A stretch of 64,000 nucleotides of DNA from Virgifigura sp964551315 (lineage in GTDB: Bacteria > Pseudomonadota > Alphaproteobacteria > Dongiales > Dongiaceae), in assembly GCA_964551315.1 (NCBI GenBank), contig CAZKCM010000008.1, forward strand, positions 30,185 through 94,184, written 5' to 3'. The translations under genes and the position numbers were made by a program. Positions 43,601 through 52,269 of this stretch are shown here, one piece after another. Under the pieces are notes generated by a model. The model was not told the origin of the DNA. It did not search any database and saw nothing but the letters and a program-made list of their open reading frames with translations. Within the stretch, counting starts at the first letter, position 1. Each line of letters starts with the position of its first letter.

Positions 43601-44764
43601 GAGTGGCACGTCTCCTTCGACCGCCTGATCGACAACGATGGCGCCATAACACCGCCGGCCATCGATCCCGCTACGGATGTCGCGGTGCTTCAGTACACCG
43701 GCGGCACGACCGGGATCCCGAAGGGCGCGCAGCTGACCCATGCCAATCTTTACGTCAATACGATGCAGCTCGCCCGCTGGGCGCCGGACGTCAGGCCCGG
43801 CGAGGAGAAATCCCTCGCGGTGCTGCCCCTGTTCCATGCCTTCGGCATGACCGCGGTGATGAATATGAGCATTTGGATCGGCGCCGAACTCATCATGCTG
43901 CCCAAATTCCAGACGGCGGAGGTTCTGGAGACGATCGACCGCGAAAAGCCGACGGTCCTTATCGGGGTGCCGACCATGTTCTCGGCTCTGACCGCGGCGC
44001 GCGACATCGGCGAGCACGATCTCTCCAGCCTCAGAATCTGCATTTCCGGCGGCGCCCCACTGCCCGGCGAGCTCCAGCGCCGTTTCGAAGCCCTCTCCGG
44101 CTGCACGCTCGTCGAAGGCTATGGCCTGAGCGAGGCCGGCCCGGTCTGCACGGTCAATCCGCTGACGGGCGGCAAACCGGGATCGGTCGGGCTGCCGCTT
44201 CCCGGCACCGTGATCGAGATCGTGTCGATAGACGATCCCGATCGGCCGCTCGGGATCGGCGAACGCGGCGAAATCTGCGTTACCGGCCCTCAGGTGATGG
44301 TCGGCTATGCGAAGCACGCCGCGGAGACAGCCGACGTCCTCCGCGGCTCCCGTCTGCGTACCGGTGACGTGGGCTACCTGGACGAGGACGGCTATCTCTA
44401 CATCGTCGACCGGATCAAGGATTTGATCATCAGCGGCGGCTTCAACGTCTATCCGCGACAGGTCGAGGAAGTCATCCGTCAGCATCCCGCCGTCGAGGAG
44501 GTCGCCGTCTGCGGCGTTCCGGACGCGCATCGCGGGGAAGTCGTCAAGGCCTTCGTCAAACGGCGTGAGGGTGCCTCCCTGACGGCGGGAGAACTGCGCG
44601 CGTTCCTGCGGGACAAGCTCGCGCCCTTTCAGATGCCGAGGTTGATCGAGTTCCGCGAGGAGCTGCCGAAGACCCTGATCGGCAAGATATCGAAGAAGGA
44701 TCTTATCGCCGAATCGACGGCCGCCAGCGACAAGCGAGGCCCGGCTGTGGGCGCCGAGGCCTAG
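40610..44764 (+). CDS. Fusion: glycerolipid acyltransferase-like, alpha/beta hydrolase, acyl-CoA ligase
   Basis: The roughly 1384-residue protein joins three enzymes. Residues about 40-400 are PlsB/LPLAT-like, with NHFTRFE near 50 (an H-x4-E variant of H-x4-D) and FPEGS near 121. Residues about 500-750 are an alpha/beta hydrolase, with VLVHGF near 522, nucleophile GFSTGG near 593, acid GTEDP and His near 732. Residues about 860-1370 are an AMP-forming acyl-CoA ligase with YTGGTTGIPKG near 1029, GYGLSEAGP and GDVGYLDEDGYLYIVDR. The triads look complete. The fusion could load, transfer and release fatty acyl chains. ATG 40610 is the preferred start; 40529 and 40544 are alternatives. It precedes fadA by 76 bp. 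Confidence 0.85.
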   Translation: MSGSPSIEINEALYQWCVRAFSLLRHRLGINIRVHDADGHLEAGQIFLFNHFTRFETIIPQYFIYQATRAYCRCVATHELFLGNDRFAKFLWSCGAVPNNHPGLLPFLAAEILRGRKIIIFPEGSMIKDRNVIDEAGFSFLSPMGRTVRKHRRGAAALAVILEVFKQRILSVFEAGDTERLDRWVQALGLADVDALIAAARQPTLIVPANITFYPIHTSDNILRKAAELFGQEVSDQIKEELLIEGNLLLKRTDMDIRFGKPIHPHVTWNHADKLILGRAFERTDSLEELFALKDTASRWIERMVATTMQRKMQHLRDLCMREMYARVTINLNHLASRLILTLYRQGTTEIEHDRFHRLLYLAFKNVQKEPSIHLHRSLTDPEVYDGIHNGTSRLVTQFMEGAISSGLIQATADHYRFLPTLRQERSRRDPRIENVILVYANEIAPVSAACRAVDRAIRTERAIDGAMLARLLFDDEVRAHARSKEAYSRPRHAAINNRETATESGEPYLLVPDRPRDLGVVLVHGFLASPAELKTFGQRLAALGYPVIGVRLKGHGTSPWDLRERSWQDWLRSVRRGYEIMSHLSERICLVGFSTGGSLALHLAAEKPQGLAGVVAVSPAFRFRNRNFVFVPVIHRINRLTEWAYVQEGVMPFRINESEHPETNYRHMPIRGLFELRRTTEELERRLPQVVCPVSILQGTEDPIIDPEGARLIHDRIGSAKKSLHMIPSRRHGILKENVGNTQTLIISFLDALSSPVTGMASFKALLAAAPKSIAAALKSSAARSGWIGVGDAILRPLQPFLGRFRRERPKKAQPLERPYPWERSYPKGIDWELTVTPKPLPALLDEAVKTYADKTCISFRGRRYRYREVGRLVDKAAKGFQELGVRRGVKVGLMLPNCPYAVICYYAVLKAGGTVVNINPLYSAYEIEHLLADSEARILVTLDASTLYDKVAGLVRKDVNLEKLVVCRIKGALRFKEKILFDFFKSRETASFPDDEWHVSFDRLIDNDGAITPPAIDPATDVAVLQYTGGTTGIPKGAQLTHANLYVNTMQLARWAPDVRPGEEKSLAVLPLFHAFGMTAVMNMSIWIGAELIMLPKFQTAEVLETIDREKPTVLIGVPTMFSALTAARDIGEHDLSSLRICISGGAPLPGELQRRFEALSGCTLVEGYGLSEAGPVCTVNPLTGGKPGSVGLPLPGTVIEIVSIDDPDRPLGIGERGEICVTGPQVMVGYAKHAAETADVLRGSRLRTGDVGYLDEDGYLYIVDRIKDLIISGGFNVYPRQVEEVIRQHPAVEEVAVCGVPDAHRGEVVKAFVKRREGASLTAGELRAFLRDKLAPFQMPRLIEFREELPKTLIGKISKKDLIAESTAASDKRGPAVGAEA

Positions 44765-44840
44765 TGGGCTATCCGCGACGCCGGAATTTCAAACGCCGCG
44801 CGACTCGGCCCGTGAGACTATCGAAAGGCAGGATGCGAAG

Positions 44841-45980
44841 ATGAAGAACGTCGTGATCGCCGGATATGTCCGGTCTCCCTTCACTCCCGCCACGAAGGGT
44901 GCACTTCGCAAGGTGCGGCCGGACGAGCTCGCCGCGCAGGTCGTCAAGGGACTGGTCCGCAAAACGGGCGTCGATCCCGAGGACATCGAGGACCTGATTC
45001 TGGGCTGCGCCTTTCCCGAGGGCGAACAGGGCCTGAACATGGCAAGGCTGGTGGTCTTTCTGGCGGGGCTGCCGCAATCCGTCGCCGGCGTCACGGTGAA
45101 CCGCTTCTGCGGCTCGTCGATGTACGCGATCCACATGGCGGCCGGCGCCATCCGGATGGACGCCGGCGAGGTTTTCATCTGTGCGGGCGTGGAATCGATG
45201 ACCCGAGTACCGATGATGGGCTTCAACCCGATGCCGCATCCCGGCCTCTGCGAGCGGTATCCCCAGGCCTACATGTCGATGGGCGAAACGGCAGAGAACC
45301 TGGCCGCCAGGTACCAGATCACCCGCGCCCAGCAGGAAGCCTTCGCGATCGAATCCCAGAGGCGCGCGGCCCGCGCGCAGGCGGATGGGCGATTCGACGA
45401 CGAGATCGTGCCGATTGCCGCGAATGGTGCCACGGTCAACGTCGACGGCTGCATTCGGCCCGACACCACCGCGGAGGGATTGGCCGGGCTGAAACCGGCC
45501 TTCGACGAGCACGGCACGGTGACGGCCGGCACCTCCTCGCCGCTGACCGACGGGGCGGCCGCGACCCTGGTGTGCAGCGAAGACTACGCGAAGAGCCACG
45601 GGCTGCGGCCGCTCGCCCGGATCCGGAGCATCGCCGTGGCCGGCTGCGCGCCGGAGATCATGGGGATCGGGCCGGTGCCGGCGTCCCGCAAGGCCCTGGA
45701 ACGGGCGGGTCTCACCATCGCCGATATCGATGTCGCCGAGGTCAACGAGGCTTTCGCCTCGCAAAGCCTGGCCGTGCTGCGGGACCTCGACCTCGACCCG
45801 GCGAAGGTCAATCTCGACGGCGGGGCCATCGCGCTCGGCCATCCGCTCGGCGCGAGCGGCGCCCGCATCACCGGAAAGGCGGCGAGCCTGCTGGTCCGCG
45901 AGGGCGGCACCTTCGCCCTCTCGACCCAATGCATCGGCGGCGGCCAGGGCATCGCCACGGTTCTCGAGGCCATCGGATGA
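44841..45980 (+). CDS. fadA: Acetyl-CoA acyltransferase (3-ketoacyl-CoA thiolase)
   Basis: The 379-residue thiolase performs the last step of beta-oxidation. It shows VNRFCGSSMYAIH with the nucleophilic cysteine near residue 92, GGAIALGHPLGASGARI with the histidine, and LSTQCIGGGQG with the second cysteine. MNPMPHPG-like and NEAFASQ segments also agree. The next gene starts within its stop (ATGA), so it is coupled to the hydroxyacyl-CoA dehydrogenase. GGCAGGATGCGAAG precedes the ATG. Confidence 0.93.
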   Translation: MKNVVIAGYVRSPFTPATKGALRKVRPDELAAQVVKGLVRKTGVDPEDIEDLILGCAFPEGEQGLNMARLVVFLAGLPQSVAGVTVNRFCGSSMYAIHMAAGAIRMDAGEVFICAGVESMTRVPMMGFNPMPHPGLCERYPQAYMSMGETAENLAARYQITRAQQEAFAIESQRRAARAQADGRFDDEIVPIAANGATVNVDGCIRPDTTAEGLAGLKPAFDEHGTVTAGTSSPLTDGAAATLVCSEDYAKSHGLRPLARIRSIAVAGCAPEIMGIGPVPASRKALERAGLTIADIDVAEVNEAFASQSLAVLRDLDLDPAKVNLDGGAIALGHPLGASGARITGKAASLLVREGGTFALSTQCIGGGQGIATVLEAIG

Positions 45981-48304
45981 ACGAGATTCGCAAGGTCGCC
46001 GTCTTCGGCGCGGGCGTGATGGGCGCGGGCATCGCCGCGCAAATCGCCAATGCCGGCGTGCCGGTGATGCTGTTCGACGTTGTGGCGCCCGACGGCGCCG
46101 ACCGCAGCGCCATTGCCGCCGGCGCCATCAAGCGGTTGCTCGCCACCGATCCGGCGCCGCTGATGCACGAGCGCAATGCCGAGCTGATCACGCCGGCGAA
46201 CATCGAGGACGACATCGCCAAGATCGTCGATTGCGACTGGATCGTCGAGGCGATCGTCGAGCGGCTCGACGTCAAACGGGCGCTTTACGAGAAGATCGAA
46301 CGGGCGCGGCGACCGGGCTCGATCGTTTCCTCCAACACCTCGACCATCAGGCTGGAGACCCTCGTCGAGACCCTGCCCGAAAGCTTCGCGCGCGATTTCC
46401 TCATCACCCATTTCTTCAACCCGCCGCGCTACCTGCGGCTTCTCGAGCTGGTCGCAGGCCCTCGCACCAGCGCCGAGGCCCTGGCCGCGATCGAGCGCTT
46501 CGCCGATCGGCGTCTCGGCAAGACGCCGGTCCGCTGCAAGGACCGGCCGGGCTTCATCGCCAACCGGATCGGCATCTACTGGCTGCAATGCGCCGTCCTG
46601 CGGGCGATGGAGGCGGGCCTTACCGTCGAGGAGGCGGACGCCGTCCTCGGGCGGCCCATGGGCGTCCCAAAGACCGGTGTCTTCGGGTTGCTCGACATGG
46701 TCGGTCTCGATCTCATGCCACATGTGCTCTCCAGCATGGCCTCGTCGCTTCCGGAGGACGACCCCTTCCATGCGGTCTATCACGAGCCGGAATTGATCAA
46801 GCGGCTGATCGCCGAGGGTTACACGGGGCGGAAGGGCAAGGGCGGCTTCTACCGTCTGAAGCCGGACGCGCCGGAGAAGATCAAGGAGGCGTTGGATCTT
46901 TCCAGCGGCACCTACCGAACGAGCCGCAAGGCAACACTGGAGAGCGTGGCCAAGGCCCGACGCGGCGGCCTGCGGGCACTGCTCGAGCACCCCGACAAGG
47001 GCGGGCGCTACGCCTGGTGGGTGCTGTCGCGGACCCTGAGCTATGCCGCCCGGCTGGTGCCGGAGATCGCCGACGACATCGTCGCCGTCGATGAGGCGAT
47101 GCGGCTTGGCTACAACTGGAAATATGGCCCCTTCGAGCTGATCGACCAGCTTGGCACCGACTGGTTCGCGAAACGGCTCCGCGAATCGGGTCTGCCCGTG
47201 CCGCCATTGCTGGCGCAAGCGGAAGGGCGGCGCTTCTACCGGACCGAGGCCGGACGGCTCCAATATCTCACCGTCGACGGCAGCTATCGGGACGTGGTGC
47301 GTCCGGAGGGCGTGCTGCTGCTGGCGGACATCAAGCGACGCAGGCGCCCTCTGGCCCGCAACCGCTCGGCCAGCCTCTGGGACATCGACGACGGCGTGCT
47401 GTGCCTCGAGTTCCACAGCAAGATGAATTCGCTCAACCCGCTGACGCTGGCCATGATCGACAAGGCGATCCGGCTGGTGCCGAACGGCTATCGCGCGCTC
47501 GTCATCTACAACGAAGGCAGCAACTTCTCGGTCGGCGCCAATATCGGCCTGCTGCTGGTGGCCATGAAGCTACGAGCCTGGTTCCTGGTGCGCGCCCTCG
47601 TCCGCCTCGGCCAGAAGACCTACAAGCGCCTCAAATACGCGCCCTTCCCCGTCGTCGGCGCACCGTCGGGAATGGCGCTCGGCGGCGGCTGCGAGATCCT
47701 GCTCCATTGCGACGCGGTGCAGGCGCATGCGGAAACCTATGCCGGCCTGGTCGAAGCGGGCGTCGGCGTTGTCCCGGCCTGGGGCGGCTGCAAGGAGCTG
47801 CTGCTGCGCCGGATCGCCAGCAAGCAGCCTCCCTTCGGCCCGATGCCGCCGGTCATCAAGGCCTTCGAGACGATCGGCATGGCCACCGTCGCCAAATCGG
47901 CCGAGCAGGCGAAGGACCTCCTGTTCCTGCGGCCCGGCGACGGCATCACGATGAACCGCGACCGCCTGCTTGCCGACGCCAAGGCGAAGGCTTTGGCCCT
48001 GGCAGAAAACTACGTCCCTCCCGAGGCGCCACGCATTTCCCTGCCCGGAAAGACCGCGTTCGCCGCCCTGTCCCTCGCCATCGACGGTTTTCGCAAGCTC
48101 GGCAAGGCGACCCCGCACGATGCCGTCATCGGCAGGCAGCTCGCGACGGTCCTCAGCGGCGGCGACACCGACATGACCGAAACGCTGAGCGAGGACGACC
48201 TGCTTTCCCTCGAGTGCCGGGCCTTCCTCGCCCTGGCGCGCCAGCCGGCGAGCATCGCCCGCGTGGCGCATATGCTCAAGACCGGCAAGCCATTGAGGAA
48301 CTGA
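45977..48304 (+). CDS. Bifunctional 3-hydroxyacyl-CoA dehydrogenase/enoyl-CoA hydratase, FadN-like
   Basis: The 775-residue protein places the dehydrogenase first: Rossmann VAVFGAGVMGAGIAAQ at about 7-22 and THFFNPPRYLRLLELV with the catalytic histidine. A second dehydrogenase C-terminal domain follows. The crotonase-type hydratase is last (SNFSVGANIG near 515, GGGCEILLHC near 570). This order is opposite to E. coli FadB and the same as FadN of Bacillus. Together with fadA and fadE it supplies a complete beta-oxidation spiral. It overlaps fadA by 4 bp; fadE begins 3 bp after its stop. Confidence 0.9.
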   Translation: MNEIRKVAVFGAGVMGAGIAAQIANAGVPVMLFDVVAPDGADRSAIAAGAIKRLLATDPAPLMHERNAELITPANIEDDIAKIVDCDWIVEAIVERLDVKRALYEKIERARRPGSIVSSNTSTIRLETLVETLPESFARDFLITHFFNPPRYLRLLELVAGPRTSAEALAAIERFADRRLGKTPVRCKDRPGFIANRIGIYWLQCAVLRAMEAGLTVEEADAVLGRPMGVPKTGVFGLLDMVGLDLMPHVLSSMASSLPEDDPFHAVYHEPELIKRLIAEGYTGRKGKGGFYRLKPDAPEKIKEALDLSSGTYRTSRKATLESVAKARRGGLRALLEHPDKGGRYAWWVLSRTLSYAARLVPEIADDIVAVDEAMRLGYNWKYGPFELIDQLGTDWFAKRLRESGLPVPPLLAQAEGRRFYRTEAGRLQYLTVDGSYRDVVRPEGVLLLADIKRRRRPLARNRSASLWDIDDGVLCLEFHSKMNSLNPLTLAMIDKAIRLVPNGYRALVIYNEGSNFSVGANIGLLLVAMKLRAWFLVRALVRLGQKTYKRLKYAPFPVVGAPSGMALGGGCEILLHCDAVQAHAETYAGLVEAGVGVVPAWGGCKELLLRRIASKQPPFGPMPPVIKAFETIGMATVAKSAEQAKDLLFLRPGDGITMNRDRLLADAKAKALALAENYVPPEAPRISLPGKTAFAALSLAIDGFRKLGKATPHDAVIGRQLATVLSGGDTDMTETLSEDDLLSLECRAFLALARQPASIARVAHMLKTGKPLRN

Positions 48305-48307
48305 GCG

Positions 48308-50725
48308 ATGACCCAAACCCTGCTGGTTGCCGCCGCCCTCGCCTTCGTCCTGCTGCTCTATTCCGGCTACGGATACTGGGCCTGGACCGCGGCCGCTGCA
48401 TTGGGGCTGGCCGCCTGGGCATGGGCCGGCGTGGACTCGCCGATCGCCTTTGCGGCGACGCTGGCCGCGCTTCTCGCCCTCGCCGTCCTGTTCGGCGTTC
48501 CCGTGGTCCGGCGCCCCCTGATCTCGGCACCGGCGATGCGCCGGGCGCGGGCCTTCCTCCCTCGCCTGGGGGATACCGAACGCATCGCCCTCGAGGCCGG
48601 GACGGTCTGGTGGGACGGCGATCTGTTCTCCGGGGCGCCGGACTGGCGGAAGCTTCTCGAGTTCCGGCCGAAGCCTCTTTCGGATCGCGAGCGGGCCTTC
48701 CTCGACGGGCCGGCGGAGGCGCTCTGCCGGATGATCGACGACTGGCAGATCACCCAGGATCGCGAGCTGCCGCAGCAGGTCTGGGATCATCTCAAGCGCG
48801 AGCGCTTCTTCGGTATGATCATTCCGGAAGAGTATGGCGGCCTCGGCTTTTCCGCGATCGGCCATTCCGCCGTGGTGACCAAGGTGGCGAGCCGCAGCAT
48901 CCCGGTCGCCTGCACGCTCATGGTCCCCAACTCGCTGGGGCCGGCGGAGCTGTTGCTCCATTACGGGACCGATGAGCAGCGGGACTATTACCTGCCGCGC
49001 CTCGCGATCGGCGAGGAGATCCCCTGCTTCGCGCTCACCGAGCCCCACGCCGGGAGCGACGCGGCTTCGGTTCGAAGCACCGGCGTCGTCTGCCGCGGCA
49101 CCTACGACGGCAAGGAGGTGATCGGCATCCGCCTCAACTGGAGCAAGCGCTACATCACGCTGGCGCCGGTGGCGACCGTGATCGGCCTGGCCTTCAGGAT
49201 GTACGACCCGGACGGCCTGCTGGGCGGCGAGAAGGATCTCGGAATCACCTGCGCGCTGATCCCGCGGGCAACGCCGGGCGTCACGATCGGGGAGCGCCAT
49301 GACCCGATGGGCGTGGTCTTCCCGAACGGGCCGATCACCGGGACCGACGTCTTCGTGCCGCTCGATTTCGTCATCGGCGGGCGGAGCGGCGTGGGCCAGG
49401 GCTGGCGCATGCTGATGGAATGCCTGGCGGCCGGCCGCTCCATCTCGCTGCCGGCGCTGTCCGTCGCGGCGGTGGAGCTGGCGGCCCGATTCACCGGCGC
49501 CTATGCCTCGATCCGCGAGCAGTTCAACATGCCGATCGGGCGCTTCGAGGGCATCGAGGAGGCGCTGGCGCGCATCGCCGGCCACGCCTATCTGATGAAC
49601 GCGACGCGCGTGCTCACCTGCGGCGCCGTCGATGCGGGCGAGAAGCCCGCCGTGCTCTCGGGCGTGGCCAAGGCTTACCTCACGGACGGCATGCGCGCCT
49701 GCATCACCGACGCCATGGACATCGTGGCGGGCGCCGGCATCTGCCGCGGCCCGCGCAACGTCCTGTCGCGGATCTATGTCGCGGCGCCCATCGCCATCAC
49801 CGTCGAGGGCGCGAACATCCTCACACGATCGCTGATCGTCTTCGGCCAGGGGTCGATCCGCTGCCACCCCTTCGTCCGGGACGAGATCCGGGCCATCCAG
49901 GAGAACGATTCGGCCCTGTTCGACAAGGTGCTGTTCAAGCATCTCGGCTTCGTCGGCCGCAACGCCCTCCGCTCCCTCCTGCTGGCGTTGAGCGGGGGAC
50001 GGCTGGCGGGCGAACCGGGCGGGCAGCCGGCGCACTATTTCCGCAGCCTGACCCGGTTCAGCGCCGCCTTCGCTCTGGTCACGGACGCGACCTTGGCGAC
50101 GCTCGGCGGCGCCCTCAAGCGCCGCGAGAAGATCAGCGGCCGCCTGGCCGACGCGCTTGCCTGGATGTATCTGGCCTCGGCGGCGCTCAAGCGGTTCCAT
50201 GACGACGGCCGACCGGCGGCGGACCTGCCGCTGCTGCGATGGTCGTGCGATCTGGCGCTCTGGAAGATTCAGCAGGCGCTCGTCGGCGTCCTCGACAACC
50301 TGCCGAACCGGCCCGTTGCCATGATGCTTCGCGCGCTGATCTTCCCCCTCGGTGCGCGCCAGCGGCCGCCGAGCGACGCTCTGGGGGCCAAGGTGGCACG
50401 CGGCCTGTTGGATGGCGGCGACACGCGCCGGCGGCTGTCGCAGGACATCTTCGTTCCGGAGACAACCGAAGACGGCCTGGGTCGCCTCGAGGCGGCACTC
50501 GATCTCGTCGTCGCGTCGCAAGAGATACGGCGCAAGGTCCGCGATGCCGTGCGCCAGGGCCGTCTCGACGCGGAGCCTGCCGCCAATCTGACGGAACGGG
50601 CCCTCGCCCTCGGCATCATCGACGCCGACGAAAGGCGGCGCCTGGACGAGGCGGCACGGGCGCAGGACGCGGTGATCCAGGTCGACGCCTTCCCGGCGGC
50701 GCGCTACGTCCTCCTCAAGGGCTGA
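48308..50725 (+). CDS. fadE: Acyl-CoA dehydrogenase FadE
   Basis: The 805-residue enzyme catalyses the first, FAD-dependent step of beta-oxidation. It has a hydrophobic N-terminal region with two or three membrane segments (about 1-75), as in long FadE of enterobacteria. The dehydrogenase core carries MIIPEEYGGLGF, CFALTEPHAGSDAAS and a FEGIEEALARIAGHAYL helix. The C-terminal 200 residues are the FadE-specific extension. Length matches the 814-residue E. coli FadE. It closes the fad operon and is convergent with the deacetylase gene (11 bp overlap of the two 3-prime ends). Confidence 0.93.
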   Translation: MTQTLLVAAALAFVLLLYSGYGYWAWTAAAALGLAAWAWAGVDSPIAFAATLAALLALAVLFGVPVVRRPLISAPAMRRARAFLPRLGDTERIALEAGTVWWDGDLFSGAPDWRKLLEFRPKPLSDRERAFLDGPAEALCRMIDDWQITQDRELPQQVWDHLKRERFFGMIIPEEYGGLGFSAIGHSAVVTKVASRSIPVACTLMVPNSLGPAELLLHYGTDEQRDYYLPRLAIGEEIPCFALTEPHAGSDAASVRSTGVVCRGTYDGKEVIGIRLNWSKRYITLAPVATVIGLAFRMYDPDGLLGGEKDLGITCALIPRATPGVTIGERHDPMGVVFPNGPITGTDVFVPLDFVIGGRSGVGQGWRMLMECLAAGRSISLPALSVAAVELAARFTGAYASIREQFNMPIGRFEGIEEALARIAGHAYLMNATRVLTCGAVDAGEKPAVLSGVAKAYLTDGMRACITDAMDIVAGAGICRGPRNVLSRIYVAAPIAITVEGANILTRSLIVFGQGSIRCHPFVRDEIRAIQENDSALFDKVLFKHLGFVGRNALRSLLLALSGGRLAGEPGGQPAHYFRSLTRFSAAFALVTDATLATLGGALKRREKISGRLADALAWMYLASAALKRFHDDGRPAADLPLLRWSCDLALWKIQQALVGVLDNLPNRPVAMMLRALIFPLGARQRPPSDALGAKVARGLLDGGDTRRRLSQDIFVPETTEDGLGRLEAALDLVVASQEIRRKVRDAVRQGRLDAEPAANLTERALALGIIDADERRRLDEAARAQDAVIQVDAFPAARYVLLKG

Positions 50726-51749
50726 GAGCGCCTTCGAACCCGGCGAGGAATGCGGCGAGGTTGTCGCCGAGTGCGTCGCAGAGATAACCGCCTTCCTGCA
50801 CGATCACCGTCGGCAGGCCGAGGCGGGCGAGACGCCGGGCGATCTTGCCGAAGCCCGGCGTCGTAACCGAGAGCCCGCCGAAGGGATCGCCCTCAAAGGC
50901 GTCGAGCCCGAGGGCGACGACCAGGGCGCCCGGCGCAAAGGCCGTGACATCTTCGAGACCGCGATCGAGCGCCTCGAGGAAGGCCTTGTCGGCCGAACCC
51001 CGCGGCAGAGGCAGGTTCAGGTTGTAGCCGAGGCCCGGTCCCTCGCCGCGCTCATGGGCATGGCCCCAGAAGAAGGGATAGAAGCGCACCGGATCGGCGT
51101 GGATCGAGACGGTCAGCACGTCGGCGCGCCGGTAGAAGATGCCCTGGGTGCCGTTGCCGTGGTGCAGATCGACATCGACGATGGCGACCCGTGCGTGCTG
51201 CCGGCGCAGCACCGTGGCGGCGACGGCCGCGTTGTTGACGAAGCAGAAGCCGCCGGCGAGATCGGCGAAAGCGTGGTGGCCGGGCGGGCGGCACAGCGCG
51301 TAGGCCACCGGCGCGCCGTCCAGCACCGCCACGGCCGCGCCGACGGCGCTCTGGGCGCTCCAGTAGATCGATTCCCAGCTGCCCGGGCCGATCGGGCAGG
51401 CGGTATCGGCCATGTGGTAGCCGGCCTGCCCGACGGCGGACAGCGGATAGCTCGCCTCGCGCCGGTCCGGGTGGATGTTGGGGATGACCTCGGCCGAGGC
51501 GCCGGGAATCCGCGCCCAGCGCTCATAGATGTGCCGCAGGAAACGAAGGTATTGCGGCGTATGCACGGCCGCGATCGGGCCGAGGCCATGGTCCGCCGGT
51601 TCCGCGAGCTCGTGGCCGCCGGCCCTCGCCGCGGCGAGCAGACGGTCGAGGCGCTCCGGCACCTCGGGGTTCGGTTGCGGCGCGCCGTTCACGAGGAAGC
51701 TGCGCGGATCATGAACGCGCTGGCGCTCGACGGCACAGAAAACCTTCAT
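50715..51749 (-). CDS. Histone-deacetylase-family amidohydrolase, acetylpolyamine deacetylase-like
   Basis: The 344-residue Zn-dependent amidohydrolase has the AphA/HDAC-like order: MKVFCAVERQRVHDPRSFLVNG at the start, ALCRPPGHHA with the catalytic His pair, then DVDLHHGNGTQ and DAFEGDP, which carry the zinc ligands. Near the end is GGYLCDALG with the transition-state tyrosine. The N-terminal MKVF/DP...NP segment favours acetylpolyamine amidohydrolases. It is the last gene of an eight-gene minus-strand operon and overlaps the GNAT gene by 4 bp. Substrate is likely an acetylated amine, but this is inference. Confidence 0.85.
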   Translation of the reverse strand: MKVFCAVERQRVHDPRSFLVNGAPQPNPEVPERLDRLLAAARAGGHELAEPADHGLGPIAAVHTPQYLRFLRHIYERWARIPGASAEVIPNIHPDRREASYPLSAVGQAGYHMADTACPIGPGSWESIYWSAQSAVGAAVAVLDGAPVAYALCRPPGHHAFADLAGGFCFVNNAAVAATVLRRQHARVAIVDVDLHHGNGTQGIFYRRADVLTVSIHADPVRFYPFFWGHAHERGEGPGLGYNLNLPLPRGSADKAFLEALDRGLEDVTAFAPGALVVALGLDAFEGDPFGGLSVTTPGFGKIARRLARLGLPTVIVQEGGYLCDALGDNLAAFLAGFEGALSP

Positions 51750-52258
51750 GACAGGCTCTCCGCGGCCGCCGCCAGGACGTCGAGGCCGGCCTCGTCGAGC
51801 AGATAGATCTGCTCGGCCTCCGAGTGCTGCAGCCCGTGGCGCGCGTAGAAGGCCCGCGCGCGATCGTTGTCCGCCTCGACCGACAGGCGCAGGTAACCGC
51901 AGCCGCGCGCCTTGCCGAGCGCGGCCACCTCCGCCAGCAGGCGGGCGCCGACACCGAGGCCGCGCGCACGCTCGGTCACAACAAGATCCTGCACGTAGAG
52001 GCCGCGCTGGCCGCGCCAAGTGGAATAGCTCCCGAAGAAGAGGCAGAGGCCCACCGGCCTGCGATCGAGTTCGGCGAGCAACGCCTCGAAGGCGGCATTG
52101 TCGCCGAAGCCGTCGCGCAGGATGTCCTCGACGCTGGAGACCACTTTGTCCATCGCGTTGCGGGCACACGCCAACTCGACGATGAGGTCGTGGATGGCCC
52201 GCGCGTCGCTTGGACCTGCCGGACGGATCTCGACCTGCGGTGTTTCGGCCCTTTTCAT
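51746..52258 (-). CDS. GNAT-family N-acetyltransferase, diamine acetyltransferase-like
   Basis: The roughly 170-residue GNAT enzyme has LYVQDLVVTERARGLGVGARLLAEVAALGKARGCGYLRLSVEADNDRARAFYARHGL, containing the Q/RxxGxG/A acetyl-CoA loop and the FY region of spermidine/spermine acetyltransferase-type proteins. It probably acetylates an amine. Both an acetylase and a deacetylase in one operon is notable. ATG 52258 is preferred; ATG 52270 touches the upstream stop codon. It overlaps the next gene by 4 bp. Confidence 0.82.
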   Translation of the reverse strand: MKRAETPQVEIRPAGPSDARAIHDLIVELACARNAMDKVVSSVEDILRDGFGDNAAFEALLAELDRRPVGLCLFFGSYSTWRGQRGLYVQDLVVTERARGLGVGARLLAEVAALGKARGCGYLRLSVEADNDRARAFYARHGLQHSEAEQIYLLDEAGLDVLAAAAESLS

Positions 52259-52269
52259 CGTGCTGCGCA

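Noticed and set aside
47570..50521. A 983-codon minus-strand open frame opposite the FadN-like gene and fadE
   Set aside because: High GC keeps the opposite frame open; fadE and the FadN-like protein are unmistakable on the plus strand.
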